A stretch of 60,274 bases of DNA from JADKCL01 sp046050405 (GTDB lineage: Bacteria > Bacteroidota > Bacteroidia > J057 > JADKCL01), in assembly GCA_046050405.1 (NCBI GenBank), contig JBJOPY010000035.1:1-60274 (forward strand), in the 5' to 3' direction. Of the stretch, positions 50,672-60,180 are shown one piece after another (positions within the stretch are counted from its first letter, which is position 1; every line of letters starts with the position of its first letter). Made by a program: the position numbers and the translations under genes. The notes beneath the pieces were generated by a model. The model did no database searches and had not been told where the DNA came from. It saw only the letters and a program-made list of their open reading frames with translations.

Positions 50672-50841
50672 TAGAAATCACACGGATTTACCACCCTCGA
50701 AAGTATGAGGGTGAATTTGGACAAGATCCCATCAGGATTGCCGTAATGGCGCATCTTGATCCTCCGAATGGAGCCGTCCAGGTCGTCACCCCAGGACGAA
50801 ACCGAGGACTCCCATGTCAATGACGGCTTCCCCTCGACCCA

Positions 50842-51411
50842 TTATTCGAGCCGTTCGATCCAGTTTCTGAGCAGCAGTTCACCGCCTTCGGTGAGGATCG
50901 ATTCCGGGTGGAACTGGATGCCTTCCAGCCAGCCGTTCACATGCCTGATGGCCATCACCTCTCCCGCGCCGGTCCATGCCGTCACTTCCAATTGGGCCGG
51001 CAGCGGATGGCCCGATAGCACCAGGGAATGGTAGCGCATGGCGGCGAATGGACTGGGGAGGCCGTGGAAAAGGCCTGTGCCTCTGTGGAATACCAGGCTG
51101 GTCTTGCCATGCACGGGTTCCGAGCCGTGCCCGAGGGACATCCCGAAATACTGTCCGATGAGCTGATGGCCGAGGCAGACACCCAGAACGGGAATCCTTC
51201 CGGCGACCCGGGGCATCAATTCGAGCGATACGCCGCTGTCTTCAGGCCTGCCGGGGCCCGGGGAGATCAATATGCCCTTGGGGGACAAGGCGACGACCTC
51301 CTCCGCTGTCACCTCGTCGTTTCGAAAGACAGAGACGACTTGATTGCCGCGCCTTAGAAAATCCACCAGATTCCACGTGAAGGAATCGTAATTGTCGATC
51401 ACGGCGATCAT
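50842..51411 (-). CDS. pabA: Anthranilate/aminodeoxychorismate synthase glutaminase subunit
   Basis: A 189-residue class I glutamine amidotransferase (TrpG/PabA) that releases ammonia from glutamine for anthranilate or 4-amino-4-deoxychorismate synthesis. The N-terminus IDNYDSFTWNLVDFL, the nucleophile Cys79 in GVCLGHQ, and the His-Glu pair in GIQFHPESILTEGG are complete. The absence of trpE, trpD or trpC beside it and the context with CvpA favour a PabA (folate) or dual role, but that is inference. Its ATG overlaps the CvpA stop by 4 bp. Confidence 0.92.
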   Translation of the reverse strand: MIAVIDNYDSFTWNLVDFLRRGNQVVSVFRNDEVTAEEVVALSPKGILISPGPGRPEDSGVSLELMPRVAGRIPVLGVCLGHQLIGQYFGMSLGHGSEPVHGKTSLVFHRGTGLFHGLPSPFAAMRYHSLVLSGHPLPAQLEVTAWTGAGEVMAIRHVNGWLEGIQFHPESILTEGGELLLRNWIERLE

Positions 51412-51998
51412 CGGGAGGGAACGGCCACTGGCGTGGAATCGGCCTCCGGGCCGCCGTGGGACTTACGGGTGGAGTCGAGGGATACGAAGTAATGCTCCAT
51501 GTCACGGAGAACATTGCTGGCCTGGGGGATAAGGCCAATGGTGTAGCCCTGCACGATCTTGCTGTACCCGGTTGCCACGGGGTAGGCGGCGGAGCCTTCC
51601 ACTGTTTCCTTGGGAAGGATTTGCGCATTGCCGATGATGCTGAAGAATGCACCGAGTAGGAACCCCCACTTCAAAACGCCAAATCCAAGGCCTGCGAGCC
51701 GATTGGGGAGATCGAGCTGTGCGGCGTTCAGTAATTTGGTCGCTGCCCAGCCTGCAAGGTACACGGCTCCCAGTCCGATGGCAAAGGCGGTGAAAAATGC
51801 GATGGCAGGCACCCACTTTTCCGGAAACTGGAAATTGTCCCGGTAATATCCCGCAAAGAGGAATGCCAGCCGCATTCCAGCCCAGAATCCGATGATGAGT
51901 CCGATCAGGCCGGCCACCTCGATGACCACACCGTTGCGGAAGCCTTTGTAGGCTCCGTAAGCAAGTACGACCAACGCCAGTATGTCGAGGAAATTCAC
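51408..51998 (-). CDS. CvpA family membrane protein
   Basis: A 196-residue inner-membrane protein of the CvpA (colicin V production) family. Four membrane helices are visible, the first in FLDILALVVLAYGAYKGFRN, the family signature with GVVIEVAGLIGLIIGFWAG following. A hydrophilic Ser/Pro-rich tail ends the protein. In other bacteria CvpA supports envelope homeostasis. The GTG at 51998 was chosen as it begins VNFLDILALV and lies 7 bp after the YqeY stop. The open frame further up overlaps YqeY. Confidence 0.9.
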   Translation of the reverse strand: MNFLDILALVVLAYGAYKGFRNGVVIEVAGLIGLIIGFWAGMRLAFLFAGYYRDNFQFPEKWVPAIAFFTAFAIGLGAVYLAGWAATKLLNAAQLDLPNRLAGLGFGVLKWGFLLGAFFSIIGNAQILPKETVEGSAAYPVATGYSKIVQGYTIGLIPQASNVLRDMEHYFVSLDSTRKSHGGPEADSTPVAVPSR

Positions 51999-52005
51999 CA
52001 GAAGT

Positions 52006-52458
52006 TCAAGCCAGCAATTCCTTGACGACCACGGAAATGTCCTTGCCATCTGCACGCCCCGCGAGCAACTTGTTGGCCGACCCCATGACCTTTCCCATGT
52101 CTTTGGCAGATGTCGCTCCGACTTCTGCGATGATCTTCTGTACCTCGGCTCTCAGTTCCGCAGGCGTGAGGGCCTTGGGCAGGTAGCGCTCGATGATCGC
52201 CAGCTCCTCCTCCTCGGTTGCGATGAGGTCGTGCCTGCCGGCATTCCTGTATTGTTCGATCGAGTCCTTGCGCTGCTTGCTTTGCTTGATCAGCAGTTTC
52301 ATCCCTTCATCGTCCGATACCGGCCCTGGAGCACGGCCTTCCGAGGTTTCCAGCAGGAGAATGGCCGACTTGATCGCCCGCAGTGCCCGCAGCGCAGCCT
52401 GATCCTTGGCCTTCATGGCCGTTACGATGTCTGCGTTGATTTTTTCTTTGAAGTCCAT
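52006..52458 (-). CDS. GatB/YqeY domain protein
   Basis: A 150-residue YqeY-family protein, similar to the C-terminal tail domain of GatB that contacts tRNA. MDFKEKINADIVTAMKAKDQ at the start, EEEELAIIERYLPKALT and the C-terminal TSAKDMGKVMGSANKLLAGR are the family pattern. The function of stand-alone YqeY is not established. Second gene of a four-gene operon, 9 bp after the thioredoxin-like gene. Confidence 0.93.
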   Translation of the reverse strand: MDFKEKINADIVTAMKAKDQAALRALRAIKSAILLLETSEGRAPGPVSDDEGMKLLIKQSKQRKDSIEQYRNAGRHDLIATEEEELAIIERYLPKALTPAELRAEVQKIIAEVGATSAKDMGKVMGSANKLLAGRADGKDISVVVKELLA

Positions 52459-52467
52459 GCGAATCCA

Positions 52468-52977
52468 CTATTGTTGTTTCGCAAACTTAACCAAAATTTC
52501 GGCTGCCACCTCGTCCTTGAAGGATGCCGTCCTTTTGTATTGGTCGCTGTACACGTATAGGCTGGGTGTCGCACTGAAGCCAAACCACTTGTCGATCTTG
52601 TATTCGTTGTCCTTGGTCACGATCAGCTTCCCCGGAAACCCGGGAAGGTGCTTACCGGGAAATGCCTTGATGGCTTCGACATCGGCCCAGGAGACCAACA
52701 CCAGGGTGATTCCCTTGAAAAGGTCTTTTTTCTCGGTGATTTTCTTGGCGATGTACTGGCAGTGGTCACAGTCTGGATCGAAGTAGAAGAAGATCGTGGG
52801 AGCGTTTGCTACAAGCGAAAGCCGTGTCACGGGCTTGCCCTCCATATCGTAGAACTTGAAGTCCGGGATCAAGGTTCCGATGCCTTCGTTGGTGTTGCCC
52901 TTGGACGTGTGCTCTGGCTGTGCGAATGCAGTGCTGGCGGACAGGAGGAGCAAGATTGCAAGCAAAAACTGGTTCAT
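52468..52977 (-). CDS. Exported thioredoxin-like protein
   Basis: A 169-residue periplasmic thioredoxin-fold protein of the TlpA/AhpC-like type. The signal peptide is MNQFLLAILLLLSASTAFAQ. The fold starts at IPDFKFYDMEGKPVTRLSL. The active site is FDPDCDHCQYI (CDHC), and the cis-Pro loop is FSATPSLYVY. It probably reduces or shuffles disulfides of exported proteins. The ATG at 52977 gives the clean signal peptide; the longer open frame upstream does not. First gene of the operon with yqeY, cvpA and pabA. Confidence 0.92.
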   Translation of the reverse strand: MNQFLLAILLLLSASTAFAQPEHTSKGNTNEGIGTLIPDFKFYDMEGKPVTRLSLVANAPTIFFYFDPDCDHCQYIAKKITEKKDLFKGITLVLVSWADVEAIKAFPGKHLPGFPGKLIVTKDNEYKIDKWFGFSATPSLYVYSDQYKRTASFKDEVAAEILVKFAKQQ

Positions 52978-53432
52978 ATTTTCATTCAAGCATTGGTGAT
53001 GGTCAGGATCATTGCAAATACCGTGCCTGTCCGAAAAGATGGCCACGAACACGTATCGATGATTACATGAGGCCCGGCAACCCGGGCTCCATCACCCTGG
53101 GCTACCCTGCTGGGTGGCCGGAGCTGCGTCAGGGTGTCTTCGGAATCCCTCCAAGGGGGAACCCAAGGATCCAAGGATTGATTGTGAGCGCAGAGGGATG
53201 CGTTTCGTTCCTTGGAATGCCCTGGATGCCCAGAAAATTCCCGCACCAGCCTACGTAAAATATCCGTCCCGCCACCTGCAAAAGGCAAATTCTGGATCGA
53301 CCCGGTCGAAGCCGCACAATGGGATTTTTCAAAGCCAATGGAACGTGCGGCCACCGGAATCCGGAAGTTCATGCAATTGGGCTACCGGGGCCCGGCAATC
53401 TCGGGGAAGATGTGAGAAGATGGAAAATAAGC
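52978..53432. other. 455-bp gene-free stretch
   Basis: Between divergent genes. No promoter element with a good match was found for the thioredoxin operon, and the open frames crossing the interval have no recognisable features. A GC-rich segment near 53070-53180 contains short imperfect palindromes only. Confidence 0.4.
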
Positions 53433-53440
53433 GATATTTG
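53433..53440 (+). promoter_or_regulatory. Possible -7 element of the small membrane protein gene
   Basis: GATATTTG (7/8 match) ends 5 bp before the ATG at 53446. If it is used, the transcript would be leaderless. Confidence 0.3.
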
Positions 53441-53445
53441 CACCC

Positions 53446-53670
53446 ATGGATAATCAATCTAAGCCTGGGTTCACTGCCTACTTCAGGCTGGTCATGAGTA
53501 CATTCTTCATCGCGGGAGCCATGGGCATCCTGGCCGGGATTGCCGACAATGACTACATCCGTCCAGACAACAGGTGGCTGTTCGCGATACCCGTTTTGCT
53601 GTATGGCCTGTTTCGCCTCTACCTGGCCATCAGGATGCTGCGGGGCAAGAGCGACACCTTCAATTACTGA
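53446..53670 (+). CDS. Small two-helix membrane protein
   Basis: A 74-residue protein with two predicted membrane helices (about residues 12-33, YFRLVMSTFFIAGAMGILAG, and 43-60, WLFAIPVLLYGLFRLYLAI) and a basic C-terminal stretch RMLRGKSDTF. Unnamed two-helix proteins of this kind are common in Bacteroidota. It lies 8 bp before the next gene, so the two are probably translated from one message. Confidence 0.75.
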   Translation: MDNQSKPGFTAYFRLVMSTFFIAGAMGILAGIADNDYIRPDNRWLFAIPVLLYGLFRLYLAIRMLRGKSDTFNY

Positions 53671-53678
53671 GGTCGCCG

Positions 53679-55169
53679 ATGCGCCTATGCCCACTCGACC
53701 CTCAGCGACCCGGCACAGGGCTCTGCCTTGCAATGGCTGCATTGCTTCAATGGCAAGCCCTTTTTTCCCAAACAGTGGTCGCCCGGCTTGACCTGGACCG
53801 GCGCAGCCCACAGCCTTCCCTCGTCGAGTATGTCGCCGCTGACGGAGGGATCGTCACCTTGGGGAATCAAACCAGCAAATCCAGCCGATACCTCTGCATC
53901 AACAAGTACGACGATCAATTCTCGAAATCATGGACGAGGCAAGTGCTCCAGCAAAACGGGCAGAACGGCATCGACATGATGACTGTGCTCGGGGAAAACA
54001 TCTACGTATTCGACTCGGAGTATTTCCCGCGTGATCGCACCATCCGGACCAGCTATACCCGCTTCGACCTGGGCGGTAATGTGGTCGTGCCGCGAAAGGA
54101 AATCGCGAACCTCCCCAACGAAGAGAAGCACCGCGTGGACCTGAAGTATGTGCACTCGATCAACAAGAAGAAACTGCTCTGCTACAAAAACCTGGAGGAA
54201 GACGGCAAGTTCGAGACCATCCTCTACTACCTCTTCGATGCCAACACCAGCGAAATGGTCACTGGCAAGATCCAGATTCCCTACCTGGACGACAAGTTCC
54301 AGGTTCGCAAGATCATGGTGAGCAATGCCGGAAAAATCTACGTCCTTGGCAAGTACTTCAAGGTCAACAGGGTAAAGACTCCGGATGATTTCGGATTCAA
54401 GATCTACCAATACGAACCCGGCAGTCCCGAAGCCCATGAGGCATCGATCGACCTTGGCGAGCTGTACATCACCGACCTGACCCTCAAGATCGACAGGGAT
54501 GAGAATCTTTTCCTCGCCGGGTTCTACTCACACCAAAGCGCAAACCAGATCATCGGAACCTGCTTTTTCAAGTTCAACGGCGACCTCAAAGAAGAGGTGC
54601 GCAGTTCCCAGCACTTCTCGGAGGATTTCCTGGCCAACTTTCTGCGGGACAGGCAGATCGAAAAAGGGCATGAATTACAGAATTTCTACCTCGACAACAT
54701 CATCCTGCGCTCCGACGGGGGCGTCTTGCTCATCGCTGAGAAATTTTACACGACTTTCAATTCTTATGTGGACATCTACGGCTACTGGGTGGACCAGAAG
54801 ATTTTCCACTATGACGAGATCATTGTGAATTCGGTCGCTGCGACGGGCGACCTGGAATGGAGTGCCGTGGTGCCCAAGCAGCAGCAATCCAGCCAGCGTG
54901 GCCACCTGAGCTATGTGGAAGTGGTCAGCGGCACCAACCTCTACCTGGTCTACGGCCATCAGATCGGGAAGACCCCCCAAACAGTGTACGTGAACAATGT
55001 GGACTTTGATGGAAAGGTTGCCGACCGCAAGGCACTCCTTCCCGGAGCGGGGCATGATGAAACCTTCTATCCCCAGTACTCCGAACAGATCAGCAACAGC
55101 ACCGCTCTGATCGTCTATTTTCAGGACCGGGAGAAGTTATTCTCGATGGTGAAGGTGGCCTTTGATTAG
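53679..55169 (+). CDS. Exported beta-rich protein of unknown function
   Basis: A 496-residue protein with a short signal peptide (about 1-30, ending LLQWQALFSQ) and no recognised domain. The mature part has repeated beta-strand blocks such as YVAADGGIVTLGNQTSKSSR, MVSNAGKIYVLGKYFKVN and NIILRSDGGVLLIAEKFYTT, spaced like propeller blades. Many Bacteroidota have similar long uncharacterised envelope proteins. The ATG at 53679 was chosen: the earlier open frame overlaps the small membrane protein gene. Confidence 0.82.
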   Translation: MRLCPLDPQRPGTGLCLAMAALLQWQALFSQTVVARLDLDRRSPQPSLVEYVAADGGIVTLGNQTSKSSRYLCINKYDDQFSKSWTRQVLQQNGQNGIDMMTVLGENIYVFDSEYFPRDRTIRTSYTRFDLGGNVVVPRKEIANLPNEEKHRVDLKYVHSINKKKLLCYKNLEEDGKFETILYYLFDANTSEMVTGKIQIPYLDDKFQVRKIMVSNAGKIYVLGKYFKVNRVKTPDDFGFKIYQYEPGSPEAHEASIDLGELYITDLTLKIDRDENLFLAGFYSHQSANQIIGTCFFKFNGDLKEEVRSSQHFSEDFLANFLRDRQIEKGHELQNFYLDNIILRSDGGVLLIAEKFYTTFNSYVDIYGYWVDQKIFHYDEIIVNSVAATGDLEWSAVVPKQQQSSQRGHLSYVEVVSGTNLYLVYGHQIGKTPQTVYVNNVDFDGKVADRKALLPGAGHDETFYPQYSEQISNSTALIVYFQDREKLFSMVKVAFD

Positions 55170-55211
55170 AGTCCTCCCGCCCGGGGATTTTCGGCAGCCC
55201 TGCTGCCTTCC

Positions 55212-57134
55212 TCACATCGAATTCACGCGTTCGGTGAGCATTTCCATTAAGGTTTGAAAAATGGCTGCTTTCCCGTATCCGCATTCGTCGAACAGCTGGT
55301 CCGGGGTGCCGTGCTCAATGAACCGGTCTGGAATGCCCAATCGTTTGACATGTGCCGTGTAGCCATGGTCCACCATGAACTCAATCACTGCCGATCCGAA
55401 CCCGCCCTGCAGGCATCCGTCTTCGATGGTGACGACCCGGTCAAATCGTCCGAAGACATCATGGAGCAACTCATTGTCAAGGGGCTTCACAAACCGCATG
55501 TCGAAATGGGCGGGGTAGAGCCCCTGTTCATTCAGCCTTTTCAACGCCTCCTGCACATAGTTGCCAAGGGGGCCGAGGCTGAGGACGGCGAGTCCCTCGC
55601 CATCATTGACCATTCGGCCTTTCCCGATCTCAATTTTCTCAAACGGGGTGCGCCACTCGACCATGACACCCTCTCCCCGTGGGTAGCGAATGCTGAATGG
55701 CAGCGTCTGCTCGTCGAGCTGTGCCGTGTACATCATGTTGCGCAGCTCCCGCTCATTGAGCGGGGAGGCGACGACCAGATTGGGGATGCAGCGTAGGTAG
55801 GCGATATCGAATGCGCCATGGTGGGTGGGCCCGTCTGCCCCCACGAGACCGCCGCGGTCCAGGCAAAACACGACAGGCAGCTTCTGAAGTGCGACATCGT
55901 GCACGACCTGGTCGTATGCACGCTGCATGAAGGTCGAATAGATGTTGCAAAATGGGCGGAGCCCCTGTGTCGCCAATCCCGCAGAAAAGGTCACGGCGTG
56001 TTGCTCGGCGATGCCGACATCGAAAGCCCTGTCGGGCATCTGGTCCAGCATGAACTTCAGGCTGCAACCTGATGGCATGGCAGGTGTGATGCCCATCACC
56101 TTCGGGTTCATCTTCGCCAGCTCCACCATGGTATGGCCGAAAACATCCTGGTACTTGGGCGGCTGCGGACTTGGCACCTTGGGAACCAAGGAGGCACCGG
56201 TATGGCGATCAAATGGCCCTGCCTGAGCATGCCACTTGGTCTGATCCAGTTCTGCCAGTTCGAAACCCTTGCCCTTCACGGTCACGCAATGCAGAATCTT
56301 CGGGCCGGGAATCTTCTTCAGGTCGTCCAGGATGCGCACCAGGTGATTCACGTCGTGGCCATCGATCGGGCCGAAGTAGCGGAAGTTGAAGGACTCGAAC
56401 AGTTCGCCCTTGCGACCAAACTGCGCCGTGAAGAGATCCTCCATCTTGGAGGCTACCTTCTGGGCACTGGGGCCGAACTTGCTCATCTTGCCCAGGAGTT
56501 TCCAGACTTCGTCACGGATCTTGTTATAGGTGCGGCTTGTGGTCACGTCCGTCAGGTACTCCTTCAAGGCACCGACGTTTTGGTCGATGCTCATGCAGTT
56601 GTCGTTCAGGATCACCAGCAGGTTGACTTTTTCCCAGCCTGCATGGTTCAGTGCCTCGAATGCCATTCCGCCCGTCATGGCTCCGTCCCCGATGACTGCG
56701 ATCACGTTGCGGTCGGTTTCGCCCTTGTACCTGCTGGCGATGCCCATGCCCACGCCTGCGGAGATGGAGGTGGAGCTATGGCCCACCCCGAAGGTGTCAT
56801 ATTCGGATTCCGACCGTTTCGGGAAACCCGAGATGCCCTTGTACTTCCGGTTGCTGTGGAAATCATCGCGGCGGCCCGTGATGATCTTGTGTCCATAGGC
56901 CTGATGGCCCACATCCCAGATCAGCTGATCATAGGGTGTATGGAAGACATAGTGAATCGCCGTGGTCAGCTCCACCACGCCGAGGCTCGCGCCGAAATGC
57001 CCGCCATATTGGGAACCATGCTCGATGAGATAATCCCGCAACTCATGGCAGAATTGGTACAGCTCTTCCGGCTTCAGGTTCCGGAGGTCTTCGGGATAGT
57101 GGACTTTGGCGAGCAATTCTCCTTCTTCAATCAT
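55212..57134 (-). CDS. dxs: 1-deoxy-D-xylulose-5-phosphate synthase
   Basis: A 640-residue thiamine-diphosphate enzyme that condenses pyruvate and glyceraldehyde 3-phosphate, the entry step of the MEP isoprenoid pathway and of thiamine and pyridoxal branches. Domain I has SGFPKRSESEYDTFGVGHSS-like substrate residues and the ThDP site GDGAMTGGMAFEALNHAG with LNDNCMSI. Domain II has AEQHAVTFSAGLATQG and DRGGLVGADGPTHHGAFD. Domain III carries LEDGCLQGGFGS-type IEDGCLQGGFGSAV. The length is typical. Downstream is the unknown exported protein, convergent. Confidence 0.97.
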   Translation of the reverse strand: MIEEGELLAKVHYPEDLRNLKPEELYQFCHELRDYLIEHGSQYGGHFGASLGVVELTTAIHYVFHTPYDQLIWDVGHQAYGHKIITGRRDDFHSNRKYKGISGFPKRSESEYDTFGVGHSSTSISAGVGMGIASRYKGETDRNVIAVIGDGAMTGGMAFEALNHAGWEKVNLLVILNDNCMSIDQNVGALKEYLTDVTTSRTYNKIRDEVWKLLGKMSKFGPSAQKVASKMEDLFTAQFGRKGELFESFNFRYFGPIDGHDVNHLVRILDDLKKIPGPKILHCVTVKGKGFELAELDQTKWHAQAGPFDRHTGASLVPKVPSPQPPKYQDVFGHTMVELAKMNPKVMGITPAMPSGCSLKFMLDQMPDRAFDVGIAEQHAVTFSAGLATQGLRPFCNIYSTFMQRAYDQVVHDVALQKLPVVFCLDRGGLVGADGPTHHGAFDIAYLRCIPNLVVASPLNERELRNMMYTAQLDEQTLPFSIRYPRGEGVMVEWRTPFEKIEIGKGRMVNDGEGLAVLSLGPLGNYVQEALKRLNEQGLYPAHFDMRFVKPLDNELLHDVFGRFDRVVTIEDGCLQGGFGSAVIEFMVDHGYTAHVKRLGIPDRFIEHGTPDQLFDECGYGKAAIFQTLMEMLTERVNSM

Positions 57135-57421
57135 TGGGAAACCTCCGTTCTAGAACCATTGGACACGAAAAAATCAACCTGCCATGACCGAATAGGATTG
57201 CCTTGACTTGCGGTCCTCATTTCAAACATTGGCGGGAAAGCCGAACCATGGGCAGGAGTCCCAGCCATCATATACCAGGCAGGGCCATCCGTTGTCCCGG
57301 ATGTGATTCGAAAATGTTGAAACCCAATCATTGCCACATTACCAATTCAAACACTGTTTGGCCAGACTTTGACAGCGAAACCTGCCGCAGCCAAAAATAA
57401 TGAATCATCGGGGCTTTTACC

Positions 57422-58960
57422 TCAATTTTCTTGCGAGGCACGATTTCGCCCCTTCGAGATGGCCAGCATCCCGATGAACATGATCGCCCCATTGACAGGC
57501 AGGGTCGCAAAACCCAGCCAATTTCCTGTAGAACTGTTGATAAGGAAGCAGATCATGGGTGCGGCGAGCCCCACCAATGGGACAAGCCGGTCGCGCACCT
57601 CCAGCGGGGTAAAGAGGCCAAAGGCAAACGCGCCGAGCAGTGGCCCGTAGGTGTAGGTCGCCACCTGGAAGATGGCATCGATCACCGCCATGTCGTTCAG
57701 CAAGCGGACCACGATGATCACGAGGAACGTGACCACCGACATTCCCATGTGCACCATTTGCCGGGTCCTGTTTTTGGCCTTCTGGTCAGTCCGCTGCTCG
57801 AAATCCAAGAAGTCGATGCAGAAGGAGGTCGTGAGTGCAGTCATCGCGGAGTCGGCACTGGCATAGGCAGCGGCAAACAGGCCCAGGATGAAAACAATCC
57901 CGATGCCTAGCGGCAAATAGTTGAACACCAGGAAGGGAAACAGGCGATCCGTGGATCCGGGAACCATTGCATTATTGGCTGGATCCAGGAATGTCAGCGG
58001 CGCCCCCTGGGTGGCAAACTGTTCCACCACCAGGCCATACTTTCCACCATACATGAACAGCAAAGCGCCGAGCACCAAGAAGAGGAGATTGACGAGCACC
58101 AGCACGAAACTGAAGGACAACATGTTCTTCTGAGCATCCTTCAAGGTCTTGCAGGTCAGGTTCTTTTGCATCATGTCCTGGTCGAGCCCAGTCATGGTCA
58201 TGGAGATGAACATTCCGCCCAGCAGTTGCTTGAGCCAATGCTTGGGATGTTGGACGTCAGAGATGATGACATTGGCATATTTGCTGCCAGCCACGCTGTC
58301 CCAGAGGCCATCCAGGCCGTGGATGCCCATATCCCTGGCCACAAACCAGACGCTGAATCCGGCCGCTGCGAGCAGGAAGGTTGTTTGCAGCAGATCTGTC
58401 CAGATCACCGTCTTCATCCCGCCCCTGAAGGTGAAGATCCAGATCATCAGGATCGCCAGTGCCACAGATGCAAAAAAGGGAATGTCCAGCTGCCCCAGGA
58501 CGAATTCATGCAGGACCAGGACCACCAGGAACAGGCGGATGGATGAGCCCAGGATGCGCGACAGCAGGAAGTAGGCCGAGCCTGTCTTGTAGCTCCAGAA
58601 GCCGAAGCGCTGCTCCAGGTATTTGTAGATCGAGGTCAGGTTCAGCCGGTAATAGAGCGGCATCAGTACGAGGGCGATCACGAAATAACCCATCAGATAG
58701 CCGACCACCATCACCATGTAGGCAAAGCCCTGCGTGCCCACCCACCCCGGCACGGAGATGAAGGTCACCCCGGAGATGGAGGCGCCGATCATCCCGAAGG
58801 CCACCACATACCAGGGCACCGAGCGATTGGCCCGGAAAAACGATTGTTCATCTGCCTTGCGGGAGGTGATATAAGAGAAGATGCCGAGGATCAGGAAATA
58901 GATGGCGATGAGGGCGATGCTCCAGAAGGGGTGTTCGCCGAGCCGGATGAACTGTATCAT
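57422..58960 (-). CDS. Sodium:solute symporter (SSS family)
   Basis: A 512-residue inner-membrane transporter with about 13 hydrophobic helices, the length and pattern of SSSF proteins. The first helices read FWSIALIAIYFLILGIFSYI. GASISGVTFISVPGWVG is the characteristic sodium/substrate segment, and AYASADSAMTALTTSFCIDF the family signature. The substrate is not predictable. A link to anhydromuramate or sialate uptake is tempting because the next gene (convergent in operon order) is anmK, but the 120-bp gap and lack of shared signals leave this open. Confidence 0.93.
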   Translation of the reverse strand: MIQFIRLGEHPFWSIALIAIYFLILGIFSYITSRKADEQSFFRANRSVPWYVVAFGMIGASISGVTFISVPGWVGTQGFAYMVMVVGYLMGYFVIALVLMPLYYRLNLTSIYKYLEQRFGFWSYKTGSAYFLLSRILGSSIRLFLVVLVLHEFVLGQLDIPFFASVALAILMIWIFTFRGGMKTVIWTDLLQTTFLLAAAGFSVWFVARDMGIHGLDGLWDSVAGSKYANVIISDVQHPKHWLKQLLGGMFISMTMTGLDQDMMQKNLTCKTLKDAQKNMLSFSFVLVLVNLLFLVLGALLFMYGGKYGLVVEQFATQGAPLTFLDPANNAMVPGSTDRLFPFLVFNYLPLGIGIVFILGLFAAAYASADSAMTALTTSFCIDFLDFEQRTDQKAKNRTRQMVHMGMSVVTFLVIIVVRLLNDMAVIDAIFQVATYTYGPLLGAFAFGLFTPLEVRDRLVPLVGLAAPMICFLINSSTGNWLGFATLPVNGAIMFIGMLAISKGRNRASQEN

Positions 58961-59082
58961 GCTAATCGGTCTTGAGCCACCAAGGCAGGGTGTTTTTCGC
59001 TGTAAGGGCTGTTACAAATTCCCGGGCCGGGCCGGCATGGCCGGAAAAGCAGACGATGTGCCTGCCCGCCCACCCCTTGCGG

Positions 59083-60180
59083 TCAGATCAGTGCCATCCT
59101 TCCCCATCCGCCGGGGGGCAAGTGGATGCTCCCTCCGCAGACATCCATCCTGGCACCCGTGACGGAGGACAATGCATTGGGATGTCCAAGCAAGGTTTGC
59201 AGGCCCAGGAATGCGAAGACCATGGCTTCCTTGTAATCCACCAGGGCAGCCGGCAAGCGCTCGATCCGGATGCCCAGCCCTGCCACGGACTTTTGGATCT
59301 CCTCCATCAGATAGGCATTGTACGCACCCCCTCCGGTGACCATGAGGGGCAGGTCGTGCACCTGCAGATGGCGCAGGGCGACAGTGATGCGGCTGACCAC
59401 ATGCAGCACGTAGGTTTTCAGGCGATCGGGGATGGGGGAGTCGGTCGCCATGATCAAGGGGAGGCTGTGGGTGGTGAACCATTCGGAGCCCAGGCTCTTC
59501 GGTCCCTTTTGTTGGTACCACTCCAAATCCTCCAGCGCATCGTAGAGGTCGTAATCCATCTGGCCCGACCTTGCAGCATCCCCGTTCTGGTCATAAGGCT
59601 GGGCGGGATCCAGCAAGTTTGCCAGCCAGTTGAGGGCCATGTTGCAGGGCACCACATCGAAAGCCCTGTCCCCGTGGCTCAGGTTGGCAATGCCGCCAAG
59701 GTTTAAAAACAGGGAATGATCCGGGAACAGGTGGCGTTCGCCGAAGGGGACGAGGGGTGCGCCTTGGCCGCCGAGGGCCACATCCTTGTTGCGAAGGCTC
59801 GTGACCAGCAGGCAGGGAAGGTAGGAGGCGATGGTTTCACCGTCCCCGATCTGTGCAGTGAAATTTTTTTCCGGTTGATGGAAGATTGTCTGACCATGGC
59901 ACGCCGCAAACTGCGGGAGGAGTTCGTTGCGGTCGATGAAGTTGCGCAGCGTGCGACCGAGCAGGTGCCCGTAATACACATTTGTCCGAGCGTAAGCGAT
60001 GGCATCCTGCTCGTCCAGGTGCCTGAGGCGTGCGTACCACTGCTCATCGTAGGGGATGGTCTCGGCGGCCAAGAGTTCATACTTCCATCGTCCATCCTCC
60101 TCCGTGAATTCACAGTAAGCGATGTCGATTCCATCCAGCGAAGTGCCAGACATGAGACCTATGCCGGTGTAGCGTTTCAT
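59083..60180 (-). CDS. anmK: Anhydro-N-acetylmuramic acid kinase
   Basis: A 365-residue ASKHA-fold kinase that opens and phosphorylates 1,6-anhydro-MurNAc from peptidoglycan turnover, giving MurNAc-6-P. The nucleotide motif is IGLMSGTSLDGIDIAYCEF, followed by CHGQTIFHQP, VALGGQGAPLVPFGERHLF and LNLGGIANLS. The catalytic base region is PCNMALNWLANLL, and the C-terminal MVTGGGAYNAYLMEEI completes the fold. It would recycle the anhydro sugars released by enzymes like the LysM transglycosylase at 38.9 kb. Its ATG overlaps the stop of the upstream gene, so both are co-transcribed. Confidence 0.96.
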   Translation of the reverse strand: MKRYTGIGLMSGTSLDGIDIAYCEFTEEDGRWKYELLAAETIPYDEQWYARLRHLDEQDAIAYARTNVYYGHLLGRTLRNFIDRNELLPQFAACHGQTIFHQPEKNFTAQIGDGETIASYLPCLLVTSLRNKDVALGGQGAPLVPFGERHLFPDHSLFLNLGGIANLSHGDRAFDVVPCNMALNWLANLLDPAQPYDQNGDAARSGQMDYDLYDALEDLEWYQQKGPKSLGSEWFTTHSLPLIMATDSPIPDRLKTYVLHVVSRITVALRHLQVHDLPLMVTGGGAYNAYLMEEIQKSVAGLGIRIERLPAALVDYKEAMVFAFLGLQTLLGHPNALSSVTGARMDVCGGSIHLPPGGWGRMALI

